DNA from: Dehalococcoidia bacterium
Lineage (GTDB): Bacteria > Chloroflexota > Dehalococcoidia > GIF9 > UBA5629
Assembly: GCA_041653995.1 (NCBI GenBank)
Contig: JBAZEK010000008.1
Coordinates: 1 to 28,437, forward strand
DNA length: 28,437 nt
Direction of reading: 5' to 3'
This document shows, piece by piece, positions 7,641-15,260 of the stretch; position 1 is the stretch's first letter, and the number at the start of each line of letters is the position of its first letter. The translations under genes and the position numbers were made by a program. A model generated the notes under the pieces. The model had not been told where the DNA came from. It was given only the letters and a program-made list of their open reading frames with translations, and made no database searches.

Positions 7641-9456
7641 TGCCGCCGCCAACCCTTCCCCTGCTGCGCCGTGCATCGCCGCTACGGTATGCCTTGTTTA
7701 TCCCGCGCTCCACGCCTTCCTGTCCTATCACGGCGTCAGCTTGCACCTTTATATTGGTTATATTGGTTGTCCCTTTGCCTTGCACCCGCTGCACCAGGTT
7801 GCTTAATTGCGGGGGGTTAAGCACCAGTTCATCGCCATAGGGAGAATCGCCGATGATGGCGTTATTCTTTGCACCGAGCACCATGGTTGGCGACCCCACC
7901 CACTTGCCATAATCGCCGCCACCAGCAAAGGACCTCCACTTGCCGCCAGATAGATAGCCGCCACCCGCGAGGCTAATCCCACTCATTCCACCAAACAAAC
8001 CCGACAGAATAGGACCAATGCCAGGAATGGCAGATAGTGTGGTGAATATAACGCTGATAAGCATATTGGCGATTGCCTTTGCCTTGTCCTGGCGGGTGGC
8101 TCCCTTATCAAACCCGATGGCAATTCCTTCCCCAACCGCATTACCAACGCTTTGCTGTAATCCCTCGGTATAAGAATCCCACAACTCTTTTTGTTCCTTC
8201 TTCTTCCCATAACGCTGGGCGCCGCGCTCCAACTCTTTGGGTGCAGGGACGGGAACACCCTGCCGCCTTAATAACCCATATTCAGCAGCGCCATAGCGAG
8301 TTCCTTCATATTCGGCAATCTGACGCTCCTGTATTTCCTGCGTATAATCATTGATCATCTTGGGTTGACCGGCAGTTCCCCCGCCACCAATCCCCGCCGT
8401 GCCGGGGGGCTGCCATTCCCCGGTTGTAAGGTCAATATCGCCAGGCTTGGTTTTTGGCACCCAAACTTCCTCACCATTCAGATTTATCCACGATCCCGAT
8501 TGGCTCTTTTGCCCCTGCTCTATGATGAATTTGGCATATCCCTTTAGCGCTGGCACCAGTTCGGTCAATGTGGTTTTGGTGAGTATCTGCATAGCGCCAG
8601 ATACATCAAAGCCCACTAATTTGCTTAATTTATTGACCTCATCGGTGTATTGCATATCGGCAAGTTTCAATGCCTCTTTAGCGGCGGCAACATCAATCTG
8701 CTGCCTTACCGCGTCCTGCTGGGTTAAGATAACCGCATTTTGCGCTTGCAGCACCTTTTCCTCTGCAACGGCAAGGTTCTGTGATGCCTTGCCCACCGAA
8801 TCCAACTCGGGGCGTAAAAGCTGCATCTTGGTTGCTATGTCCTGTGCCGACATACCCGCTGCACGCATGGCATTTTCCAACATGGCGGCTGTTTCATTAG
8901 AGATTAGTTGCGCTGTTTGCGCCAGCCCAGCCTGCCCGCCCTTTTGCAGCAGTAACGCCCCGCGCCCAGCCTCTTGCGTTTTCTTAATCAATTCGTCAAG
9001 CTGCTGCGCAGCAACCATGTATCCCATGCCCGCTTGTTTGGCGGCATCGCTATTGGCAATCAATTCAGTTGCAGTTTTCTTTGCCTGCTCCTGCATCTTT
9101 GCCATATTATCAAGATAGCCGCCGATGGCGGATATTGCCACGCCTACGCCCAGCCCAATCCCGCCAAAGCCCGCCGCCACGCCAGCCAGCGAACCCGTCA
9201 AGCTGCCCATGCCGCCTTGCAAAGTATTAGCCAATCCGATGAATTTACGCTTATTTAATGAGGTTTTATCTATGCTCTTGCCAAGCTGGTCAAATGCGGT
9301 AGCAGACTTTTTGCCCTTATCAGTAACGCCGCCCAGCGCATCGCCAGCCGTGCCACTGGTTTTACCCAGCGCGCGTAAATCCCTCTCGGCATCGCGGGTT
9401 CCCTTGCCATCATAGATAGCCTTGATATTGAGGTCAGTGTCTATGCCATGCGCCAT
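7633..9456 (-). CDS. Tape measure protein
   Basis: This protein sets tail length and fills the tail tube before DNA ejection. I choose the ATG at 9456 (MAHGIDTDLN), which shares a base with the upstream TAA (TAATG) and has GGGGAG eight bases before it; the upstream in-frame start would overlap 33 bases. The 607 residues show a polar, helical N-terminus, a Gly-rich hydrophobic stretch (about 95-115), a long Ala/Gln/Lys-rich coiled-coil stretch (about 115-290), a second hydrophobic segment near 460-500 (MLISVIFTTLSAIPGIGPIL) and a C-terminal GDSPYGDELVLNP motif common in tape measures. At about 1.5 angstrom per residue the tail would be near 90 nm, rather short. Order and composition make the call firm. 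Confidence 0.85.
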   Translation of the reverse strand: MAHGIDTDLNIKAIYDGKGTRDAERDLRALGKTSGTAGDALGGVTDKGKKSATAFDQLGKSIDKTSLNKRKFIGLANTLQGGMGSLTGSLAGVAAGFGGIGLGVGVAISAIGGYLDNMAKMQEQAKKTATELIANSDAAKQAGMGYMVAAQQLDELIKKTQEAGRGALLLQKGGQAGLAQTAQLISNETAAMLENAMRAAGMSAQDIATKMQLLRPELDSVGKASQNLAVAEEKVLQAQNAVILTQQDAVRQQIDVAAAKEALKLADMQYTDEVNKLSKLVGFDVSGAMQILTKTTLTELVPALKGYAKFIIEQGQKSQSGSWINLNGEEVWVPKTKPGDIDLTTGEWQPPGTAGIGGGGTAGQPKMINDYTQEIQERQIAEYEGTRYGAAEYGLLRRQGVPVPAPKELERGAQRYGKKKEQKELWDSYTEGLQQSVGNAVGEGIAIGFDKGATRQDKAKAIANMLISVIFTTLSAIPGIGPILSGLFGGMSGISLAGGGYLSGGKWRSFAGGGDYGKWVGSPTMVLGAKNNAIIGDSPYGDELVLNPPQLSNLVQRVQGKGTTNITNIKVQADAVIGQEGVERGINKAYRSGDARRSRGRVGGGNG

Positions 9457-10118
9457 TACGCCAGCTCCCCACTCCACCAAGCCCAGCATACCGCCTGATT
9501 ATACGGCAACCCAGCCGCCTTATCGCCCAGCAGCATATTTAGTTTTGCCAGCAATAGGGTTGTGCCGCGCCGCTGCCAGGGATGCTCCTTTGCCCACTTA
9601 TTATGATTATCCCGTTCGTCCTTGGCGGTAGCACGCTCCCGCCTATCCATCAACTCGCCAATCTGTTTGTCACACCATAATTGATTCAACAGGATTTTAC
9701 CGGCAAGCTCATTATCCATGCGTTCCTGCCACCACCGCGCCTCGTGATGATCCCACATCGGCAACTCCGTTTCGGTAGTGGTTAATTTCCCCATCTTATA
9801 ATCATAGCCAACCCCCTGCACAAGTTGATACGCGCCCAGCCATGCCTGCGCTTTTTCCCATTGGCACGGGAATGCCTGCGCTGCTATGTAAAGCACGAAG
9901 GGATTGTAAAACGGCATTTTGAAAGCCCGCAGCCATACAGTGCGTTCAAGGCTTGGCAATACAGGGTTCATATACCAGAGCTTGTCTAAAAGCTCGGTAA
10001 CGGTATCCCAATCAAAAGCGGCAGCCCGCCGCGCACCTACCGGCGTTAATATCTTCGCCAGTTCACCAGGTGATACGCGGCGACCCTTGCCGCCAAAATC
10101 GCCAAGCCTTACGTCCAT
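9456..10118 (-). CDS. Probable tail assembly chaperone
   Basis: The 220-residue protein lies between the major tail protein and the tape measure, the place of the tail assembly chaperones (G and G-T in lambda). It is rich in Trp, Lys and Glu, with helical stretches (about 36-110) and a charged C-terminal third (RRERATAKDERDNHNKWAKEHP). No named motif is visible. I looked for a canonical X-XXY-YYZ slippery heptamer in the frame and found none: the GGGAAAAAG near 9850-9858 does not fit the reading frame. So the gene appears to be a single frame rather than a frameshift pair. The start lacks a strong ribosome site (only an AGG), which is normal for a coupled gene. The function rests on position. 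Confidence 0.45.
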   Translation of the reverse strand: MDVRLGDFGGKGRRVSPGELAKILTPVGARRAAAFDWDTVTELLDKLWYMNPVLPSLERTVWLRAFKMPFYNPFVLYIAAQAFPCQWEKAQAWLGAYQLVQGVGYDYKMGKLTTTETELPMWDHHEARWWQERMDNELAGKILLNQLWCDKQIGELMDRRERATAKDERDNHNKWAKEHPWQRRGTTLLLAKLNMLLGDKAAGLPYNQAVCWAWWSGELA

Positions 10119-10125
10119 TACGCGC

Positions 10126-10887
10126 CTACCATCTATTGACGGTGGGGAGCGCTGTGCCTTGAATCTGGTAGATTAATGTGCTTGCTTCACCCTCCGCGCC
10201 CTGCGCATTGCCACCAAAACGCAAAATGCTATCAGGATGCAGAATCATGCTAGGAATATCCCACAAAATACCGTGAATCGTGTCGGCGGGATCACCCTCA
10301 ATCCATTCCGATGTAAAGAACACACCCGGGACTTCACTGGGGAAATAGTCGCCAGCCAGTATCGCGCTTTCGCCATTGGTGCTGTCAAGCGTGTGGCGAA
10401 TGCGAACCTGCTCACCCTCTGCGTCAGTGTGGAAGGTTATAGTTGATGGCGGACCAACTGCAATCTGATATTCGGTATCATCGGCAGGCGCGCCGGTGCT
10501 GGGAGTCATTAGACTAAACTGACCATCCCCAACATGCGCAAACACTGTGATTTCGCCATCATCCGCCAAATCCTCATCAAGCGTGATTACAAACGGAGTC
10601 GCGGGCACAACATCATCCTGGTAAGTTATTTGCTTGCTGTTTGCTGCCAATGGCAAGCCCAGCAAATCAACCAATTCCACGCGGGTCAATGTGGCAACAT
10701 TGTATGTAATACGGGCATATTCATATCCCGTATTCCAGGCGTTACCGTAATTCATGCCACCACCCCGGCGGGTAAATCCGGTTGGCTTTATCTCCATTGT
10801 GGCGTCGCCAATCCACCAATCCTCTTGATTGTCGCCCACCATCAGGACACACCGACCGTTATATACTCTTTGCTCTCCGGCAGCCAT
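10126..10887 (-). CDS. Major tail (tube) protein
   Basis: The 253-residue, acidic, beta-rich protein builds the tail tube. Support: it precedes the chaperone and tape measure, it follows the tail terminator candidate, and it has the strongest kind of ribosome site (AGGAGGT, seven bases before ATG) after a 38-base gap, as expected for a highly expressed structural gene. Features such as TRRGGGMNYGNAWNTGYEYARI and the regular strands afterwards (PFVITLDEDLADDGEITVFAHVGDG) fit a tube protein with an added Ig-like loop domain, though family membership is not proved by a motif. There is no sheath gene next to it, which supports a non-contractile tail. Confidence 0.7.
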   Translation of the reverse strand: MAAGEQRVYNGRCVLMVGDNQEDWWIGDATMEIKPTGFTRRGGGMNYGNAWNTGYEYARITYNVATLTRVELVDLLGLPLAANSKQITYQDDVVPATPFVITLDEDLADDGEITVFAHVGDGQFSLMTPSTGAPADDTEYQIAVGPPSTITFHTDAEGEQVRIRHTLDSTNGESAILAGDYFPSEVPGVFFTSEWIEGDPADTIHGILWDIPSMILHPDSILRFGGNAQGAEGEASTLIYQIQGTALPTVNRW

Positions 10888-10906
10888 CGCTGCACCTCCT
10901 ATGATT

Positions 10907-10921
10907 TACGCTAGTTGCGTA
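10907..10921 (-). other. Short hairpin in the leader before the major tail protein gene
   Basis: TACGC and GCGTA arms of five bases enclose a five-base loop in the 38-base gap between the tail terminator and major tail protein genes. There is no U-run, so it is not a convincing terminator; it could influence mRNA stability or be chance. Confidence 0.25.
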
Positions 10922-10925
10922 GGTT

Positions 10926-11348
10926 TTAAGGTCTGGCATCGGGTATCTGATGCCGCCAAGCCACTACTGCCATTACATATCTTGCGCCTTCTTCGCTGGG
11001 CATCAGCGTAACCTGGGGCTGGTTCTTAATCGTCCATTGTTGCTGTGATTTGCCCCATTCACAAACCACTTCCTTAATCCAACCGGATATTTCCATTAAA
11101 CGGTTATTCGCCTCGCCAATCTCCATGCCATCAATATATAGCGTCAATGCACAATTATCTGACCAGAACTTGCCGCCAGGCGTGAAAGCGGTGGTGATGC
11201 GTAATGTGTAAGTGCCAATCCCTGCATCCTGCGTAAAGCACACCACATTGTTTATCGTATTCGGATACGCGGGTTGTGGGGATATGCCGCTGGTCAGGCG
11301 GGTTATAATGAAATCCCGTAAAGATTCAGCGCATGACTTAATATCCAT
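10926..11348 (-). CDS. Tail terminator / minor tail protein (gpU-like by position)
   Basis: The 140-residue protein starts with a helical stretch (CAESLRDFIITRL) and continues as alternating strands with a helix (NNRLMEISGWIKEVV), the alpha/beta build known from tail terminators and tail-completion proteins that cap the tail tube and join it to the head. It lies directly upstream of the major tail protein, the normal place for a gpU-like gene. An AAAGG site eight bases before ATG supports the start. No specific motif is recognised, so the name rests on order and size. Confidence 0.5.
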   Translation of the reverse strand: MDIKSCAESLRDFIITRLTSGISPQPAYPNTINNVVCFTQDAGIGTYTLRITTAFTPGGKFWSDNCALTLYIDGMEIGEANNRLMEISGWIKEVVCEWGKSQQQWTIKNQPQVTLMPSEEGARYVMAVVAWRHQIPDARP

Positions 11349-11363
11349 TACTATTGCCTTTCT

Positions 11364-11942
11364 TTAATGCGTATCAAAAGAAAGTGTTTTTATTAGATAA
11401 CTGCGGCAATATGCAGCAACATCTTCGCCGTCCTCTTTCTGCCACATCATAAACGGACGCGGGGGGATGGGGCGGGTTATGGCATTGCGCTGATGCGCTT
11501 TAACCGTATATACATTGCCCTTTGGACTTATACGTTGATGCTGTTTTACCGTTTCAACATAAGGTTCGCCCCCGGGGTCGCCGTAATGCAGCTTGGCGGC
11601 ATAGGGTGTGTTGTTAACCAAATACGCTGTGTTGCCCTCTACGCGCAGCACGCCATCAGCGCCCACTTGCCCGCCCAGCCCTGTTGCCGCCATGAGATGT
11701 GAAGTGACGCGCAATAGCACGCCTTTCACATAGCCGTAACGATTCTCCAATATCTTCTCGGTTAATGGCTTGCGCGGCGCCCAGGGGGTAGGTCGCCCTA
11801 ACGCTACAAAATTACGATGCACGCTGGTTTGCCCCACCTGAATAGCGATAAGCAGTAACGGCTCCGGATTGGCATTAATCATAGCCATCTTCTCCGCTAT
11901 CTTATTGATGCCGCTTGCATCAATTGCCAGCGAAATAGTCAT
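11364..11942 (-). CDS. Virion morphogenesis / tail completion protein (Mu gpG / HK97 gp10-like)
   Basis: The 192-residue protein shows the layout of phage virion-morphogenesis proteins: an N-terminal helix (INKIAEKMAMINANP), a central basic segment with TPWAPRKPL, a helix with VTSHLMAATG, the strand-rich NTAYLVNNTPYAAKLHYGDPGG and the near-universal C-terminal motif IPPRPFMMW (iPxRPFL in the family). Such proteins help join head and tail. Its ATG shares a base with the TAA of the upstream gene (TAATG), so translation is coupled. The RPF motif and neighbours make the family likely; whether Mu gpG or gp10 is the better parallel is open. Confidence 0.65.
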   Translation of the reverse strand: MTISLAIDASGINKIAEKMAMINANPEPLLLIAIQVGQTSVHRNFVALGRPTPWAPRKPLTEKILENRYGYVKGVLLRVTSHLMAATGLGGQVGADGVLRVEGNTAYLVNNTPYAAKLHYGDPGGEPYVETVKQHQRISPKGNVYTVKAHQRNAITRPIPPRPFMMWQKEDGEDVAAYCRSYLIKTLSFDTH

Positions 11943-12340
11943 TACAGAATAGCCCCTCGCGCTGTTCCCGCATCGGTTTTGCCGTCAGCGCTGCCCCTGC
12001 CAAACAAGCTCCTACCATTATCGCGGATTCGGTTAAATGTTTGCTTGCGCCCCCGCTTGACCTCTAGTAGCGCCTTGTTTGCCATCCGCCGCAATGCCTT
12101 TGATTGTTCTCCACCAGCGGTTAGCCGAGCCAGCGCATAGTCAAGGATGGCATCGCGTATTTTATACCAGTCGCCGCCGGTGGTGCTTATCGTTCCATAA
12201 CCCTTCGGCGTTATCTCCGAATAAGCCCATCCCTCCGCCTCGTCAAGCGCCGCCTGCTTTTGGGCATTCGTCCAACTTGACGCCGTCCATGCGGTTGATT
12301 TATATGCCTCTAAATTCGCTACTGTCAAATAAACACTCAT
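11942..12340 (-). CDS. Head-tail connector protein (Mu gp36-like by position)
   Basis: I choose the ATG at 12340 (MSVYLTVANL) because an AAGGTGA site stands six bases ahead; the ATG eight codons earlier has no better site. The 132 residues are mostly helical (TNAQKQAALDEAEGWAYSEI, then WYKIRDAILDYALARLTAGG) with a Lys/Arg-rich tail (KRGRKQTFNRIRDNGR). Small helical connector proteins that close the portal channel look like this. It comes directly after the major capsid gene and before the gpG-like gene, the slot of gp36-like connectors in Mu-type heads. The family name is inferred from position and size. Confidence 0.5.
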   Translation of the reverse strand: MSVYLTVANLEAYKSTAWTASSWTNAQKQAALDEAEGWAYSEITPKGYGTISTTGGDWYKIRDAILDYALARLTAGGEQSKALRRMANKALLEVKRGRKQTFNRIRDNGRSLFGRGSADGKTDAGTARGAIL

Positions 12341-12381
12341 GTCTATCACCTTGACCAGGGGCATAAGCCCCCGGTATTAAG

Positions 12382-13446
12382 TTATGCAATCAACCCGGTC
12401 AAAAGCGTTGCGTTTGTCCAGCTAATCACATTGTGGCATTGATAGAGGTTATACTTAAAGTCTATCGTGTTGTAGCGGAATCCAGTGTTTTCATTGCTGC
12501 TAAACTCATCGCCACCATCCGCAAGCAGACAGAAGTGCTGACCTGATGGCTTGCCGGATATGGTCATGTTGCCCTTTGTATAAAGCAAGCAACCACTCCA
12601 CAGCGAAACCACCTCATCAATGTCAAACTTGCCATCCACTGCGTGCCCAGCCTGATATGTAGCCAGCCCAACATGCAGCTTAATCGGCGGGAAGGGATTA
12701 ATGACCAGTGCGCGCTCCACACCAGCCAAAGGCAGCGTTGCGCCTTCACCCATCATGCCGGGGCTATAAAGCAGGAAGTTGCGCACATAGTCTTGGGAGT
12801 TGGCATTGCTTGCCAACGCTGCCCACTCTGCCGCACCCAGTAGTATATCGGTGGGGAACTTACCCGCCGCATACATCGCCGATAATGCCGTGATAAGCCC
12901 GCTGGTCTCATCGGTAAATGGATTGACCGTAGCATCGTTCCACTCGTCTCCTGTGCAGACTACATAATAGCCTGGTCCCGGAGTTGCATTGAGTGTATAG
13001 TTGCCCGTATTCAATACATTGGCGGCAATCTCGGCTTCCAGGGATGCGTAGAGAACTTCACGCAACCCAACGCCCATTTCGGTGTCAAGATCGTCTGGCG
13101 CACTTGTGCCCATCAGATGGTCAACATCGCGACCATCCAGCGCGCTCCAACGCTCCAATGGGAGCAGCATCTTCTCATAGTTGATTTTGTGCTGGGTGAT
13201 TTCCTTGCCGCTATCATAAGGATGCTTAAACCGGCGGTAGTCGGGGTTTTGCTGCCCCTCGCTGCGGTATTTCCACATGGTTGCCATGCGCGCACCCTTT
13301 GATACCGGAACACGCCCAAAGACCTCACCAATGGGGGAACCATCGGGGTAGGTTGCTCCAGGAGGGAACAATAGCCCGGATATGATGGTTTCCTTTTGAA
13401 CCGCAGGAATTAAGTAATCAAGATTCTTCGCATTGCTTGGTGCCAT
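12382..13446 (-). CDS. Major capsid protein
   Basis: The 354-residue protein forms the head shell. It has the best ribosome site in the window (perfect AGGAGGTGA, then a short gap to ATG). The N-terminal stretch (about 1-60: NAKNLDYLIPAVQKETIISGLLFP and GRVPVSKGARMATMWKYRSEG) and the later body (DILLGAAEWAALASN, then PLAGVERALVINPFPPIKLHVG) follow the order of an HK97-fold capsid: N-arm, E-loop region, P-domain and A-domain. It lies between the decoration candidate and the connector gene, where a capsid gene is expected. No lambda-like gpD sits downstream; the candidate is upstream. Family assignment is by order and fold-like pattern. Confidence 0.75.
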   Translation of the reverse strand: MAPSNAKNLDYLIPAVQKETIISGLLFPPGATYPDGSPIGEVFGRVPVSKGARMATMWKYRSEGQQNPDYRRFKHPYDSGKEITQHKINYEKMLLPLERWSALDGRDVDHLMGTSAPDDLDTEMGVGLREVLYASLEAEIAANVLNTGNYTLNATPGPGYYVVCTGDEWNDATVNPFTDETSGLITALSAMYAAGKFPTDILLGAAEWAALASNANSQDYVRNFLLYSPGMMGEGATLPLAGVERALVINPFPPIKLHVGLATYQAGHAVDGKFDIDEVVSLWSGCLLYTKGNMTISGKPSGQHFCLLADGGDEFSSNENTGFRYNTIDFKYNLYQCHNVISWTNATLLTGLIA

Positions 13447-13459
13447 TTTCGTTCACCTC

Positions 13460-13939
13460 CTAAAGTTGCGCTTCGGTGCATTCACCGGAACAGCCCGGTG
13501 TATCACCTGATGGATGGAAATGTATGGGAATCCATTCGTCTGGTCCCGTTGCTGCCAGCGTCAAGCTAAAACCGCACCCCGTATATAGGTTCTCGTCAAG
13601 AACCCATTCAATGATGCGCCCCAAGCCGTCAGTCATAATGGGGGTATAAATCGGAATCTCCCCACCAGTATAAGCATAGACCTCAATATGAGCGCGATCC
13701 TCTATGGTGAGATGCTTGTCATGCGAGTATGCAAAGTAGTTGTCGGTGTCGGTTGCGTCAGCGTCCTTTTTAACGTCTTTGTTTTCCGGCAATACTATGC
13801 CATGCACGCCCATCCCCGTTGTATCGCAAGGCACTGGTCCTGATTCAACCAGGATATAGACAAGGTGCCAGGGATAATAGGTATATCCATCAACAGGAAC
13901 GTGCCCGTGTGGACCCATTGTGCTGGGAGAACTATACAT
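13460..13939 (-). CDS. Candidate head decoration / stabilising protein
   Basis: The 159-residue, beta-rich and acidic protein (ENLYTGCGFSLTLAATGPDEWIPIHFHPSG) lies between the protease/scaffold and the major capsid gene, the usual site of a gpD-like decoration protein. Its middle part (IEVYAYTGGEIPIYTPIMTDGLGRIIE) has the spacing of Asp/Gly strands seen in decoration proteins, and a His-rich segment stands near its C-terminus. A GGGGGTGA site precedes the ATG. No motif is diagnostic; a minor capsid protein is the alternative. Confidence 0.45.
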   Translation of the reverse strand: MYSSPSTMGPHGHVPVDGYTYYPWHLVYILVESGPVPCDTTGMGVHGIVLPENKDVKKDADATDTDNYFAYSHDKHLTIEDRAHIEVYAYTGGEIPIYTPIMTDGLGRIIEWVLDENLYTGCGFSLTLAATGPDEWIPIHFHPSGDTPGCSGECTEAQL

Positions 13940-13940
13940 G

Positions 13941-15251
13941 CTACTTCACCCCCTCTAACAGCTTTGCCTGCTCGCTCTGTAATAGCTTGCGGGCATTGTA
14001 GGCGCGAGTATCAGCGATAAATTCAGAAGTCGGGGTAACGCCAGCAGCAATCAACTTTTGCATCCGCATATACTCCACAACCACATCATCGCTGGCACTT
14101 GACCATGCGGCTGATGTAGTGAGGTCACAGAGCTTGACCAGCTTGCTTTCCTCCACCTGCCCCATGTCAAACCGCTTGCCCCCCGCAAATGGCGGGGTCG
14201 GACGCGACACATGCAGCGCGGCGACTCCCTTGCGCACATCTTCAGCCGTGAGCTTTTTGCCCTGGTATCCATCGCGGAAATACTTGAACTCTCCTGCGCT
14301 GATAAACCCGGCGTTAGATTCGGCGAGTAGCATTTGGCTAATATCGCCAGCCTCCACTCTGCGCTCCAATTCAGCGATTTGTGCGGTCATTCTGGTTTTG
14401 CTCGGGTCGCACATTGCCGACGGGTCAATAACCTCCGGCTCGGGTGGTATTTCCTCCATGCCGGTTTCGGCGGGAGCGTCCTCGCTGATGGCACCAATGA
14501 GAATCAGAGCGCGCTTGAGTTCGTCAAACGCAGCACCCACATCGCCACTACCATCAACTGCATCGCCGACTGCTTTCAATATCTCCGGCATTGCCGCTTT
14601 GGTTGTCTTGACCAGAGCGCTTTCCGATGCTCCTTCGCCGCCCTTCTCTTGCAGTTTCTTTGCCTGCACATCCGCCCCAGAGGGCGCACCCTCGGGCGTC
14701 TTTTTGGGCTGTTGCATTGTTTCACCCTTCCTTTCTAACAGCGCCCGTAGGCGCGGTTCTTCAATGTCCGTCAATTCCATCTGACGAGTTGTTTTCCGTA
14801 TCAAGTCCTCCGGTTTGTCAAGCCCCGGCACTGCTGGCAATGAACCCGGAGGCGCCAGCGCCAAGTGATGCACATAGGGAATAACCTCTTTGGTAGCGGT
14901 GGTTTTATCCTTATCCCGCCACATCTCCCCTAAAAACACACTCACACCAGGGAACGCCCCAGTTTCAATGAGTTCCTTCGCGTGCTGGGTATATGCAATG
15001 TCGGCTATTAATTCATGGGTTGATTCGTCAAAGACAAAAGCCATCACGCGCCCCAAATACTGCTTGCCTAATTGCCGGGCATCAAGCTCTGTCTTATCAT
15101 CATGTCCTGTTATCAATACGCACATTTCAAAATCAGGATCGTAATAAATGGCACCGCCCCGCAACCGCTCGGCTGTATTTACACCCATGCGACCATCAAT
15201 AGGTATGTCGGTGCTGCATACCCTAAACCCTTCTGCTATGTAGTGAAGCAT
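13941..15251 (-). CDS. Capsid maturation protease fused to a scaffold-like tail (DUF2213/HK97-type)
   Basis: The N-terminal 150 residues look like a phage prohead protease: a strand with ITGH at about residue 50 (His50), YLGRVMAFVFDESTHELIADIAY, and FPGVSVFL with Ser104; a His/Ser pair spaced 54 residues apart is what HK97-type proteases use, so these are the candidate catalytic residues (inference). The sequence YVHHLALAPPGSLPAVPGL follows, as expected at the end of the protease core. The rest (about 160-436) is Ala/Glu/Lys-rich, low in complexity in places (GSGDVGAAFDELKRAL) and then helical, fitting a scaffold. The gene lies between portal-MuF and decoration/capsid genes. GGGGG precedes the ATG. 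Confidence 0.6.
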   Translation of the reverse strand: MLHYIAEGFRVCSTDIPIDGRMGVNTAERLRGGAIYYDPDFEMCVLITGHDDKTELDARQLGKQYLGRVMAFVFDESTHELIADIAYTQHAKELIETGAFPGVSVFLGEMWRDKDKTTATKEVIPYVHHLALAPPGSLPAVPGLDKPEDLIRKTTRQMELTDIEEPRLRALLERKGETMQQPKKTPEGAPSGADVQAKKLQEKGGEGASESALVKTTKAAMPEILKAVGDAVDGSGDVGAAFDELKRALILIGAISEDAPAETGMEEIPPEPEVIDPSAMCDPSKTRMTAQIAELERRVEAGDISQMLLAESNAGFISAGEFKYFRDGYQGKKLTAEDVRKGVAALHVSRPTPPFAGGKRFDMGQVEESKLVKLCDLTTSAAWSSASDDVVVEYMRMQKLIAAGVTPTSEFIADTRAYNARKLLQSEQAKLLEGVK

Positions 15252-15260
15252 ATTACCCCC

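Noticed and set aside
8399..9118. 239-residue plus-strand frame opposite the tape measure
   Set aside because: Antisense shadow of a well-supported gene; composition is Ser/Ala/Cys-rich as expected from a reverse reading.
9456..10118. Programmed frameshift for a tail chaperone pair
   Set aside because: No X-XXY-YYZ heptamer in the reading frame was found; the GGGAAAAAG word is out of phase, and the gene ends at a clean TAATG junction with the tape measure.
14119..14784. 221-residue plus-strand frame opposite the protease/scaffold gene
   Set aside because: Antisense shadow; low-complexity Ser/Pro stretches mirror the Ala/Gly/Glu-rich scaffold.
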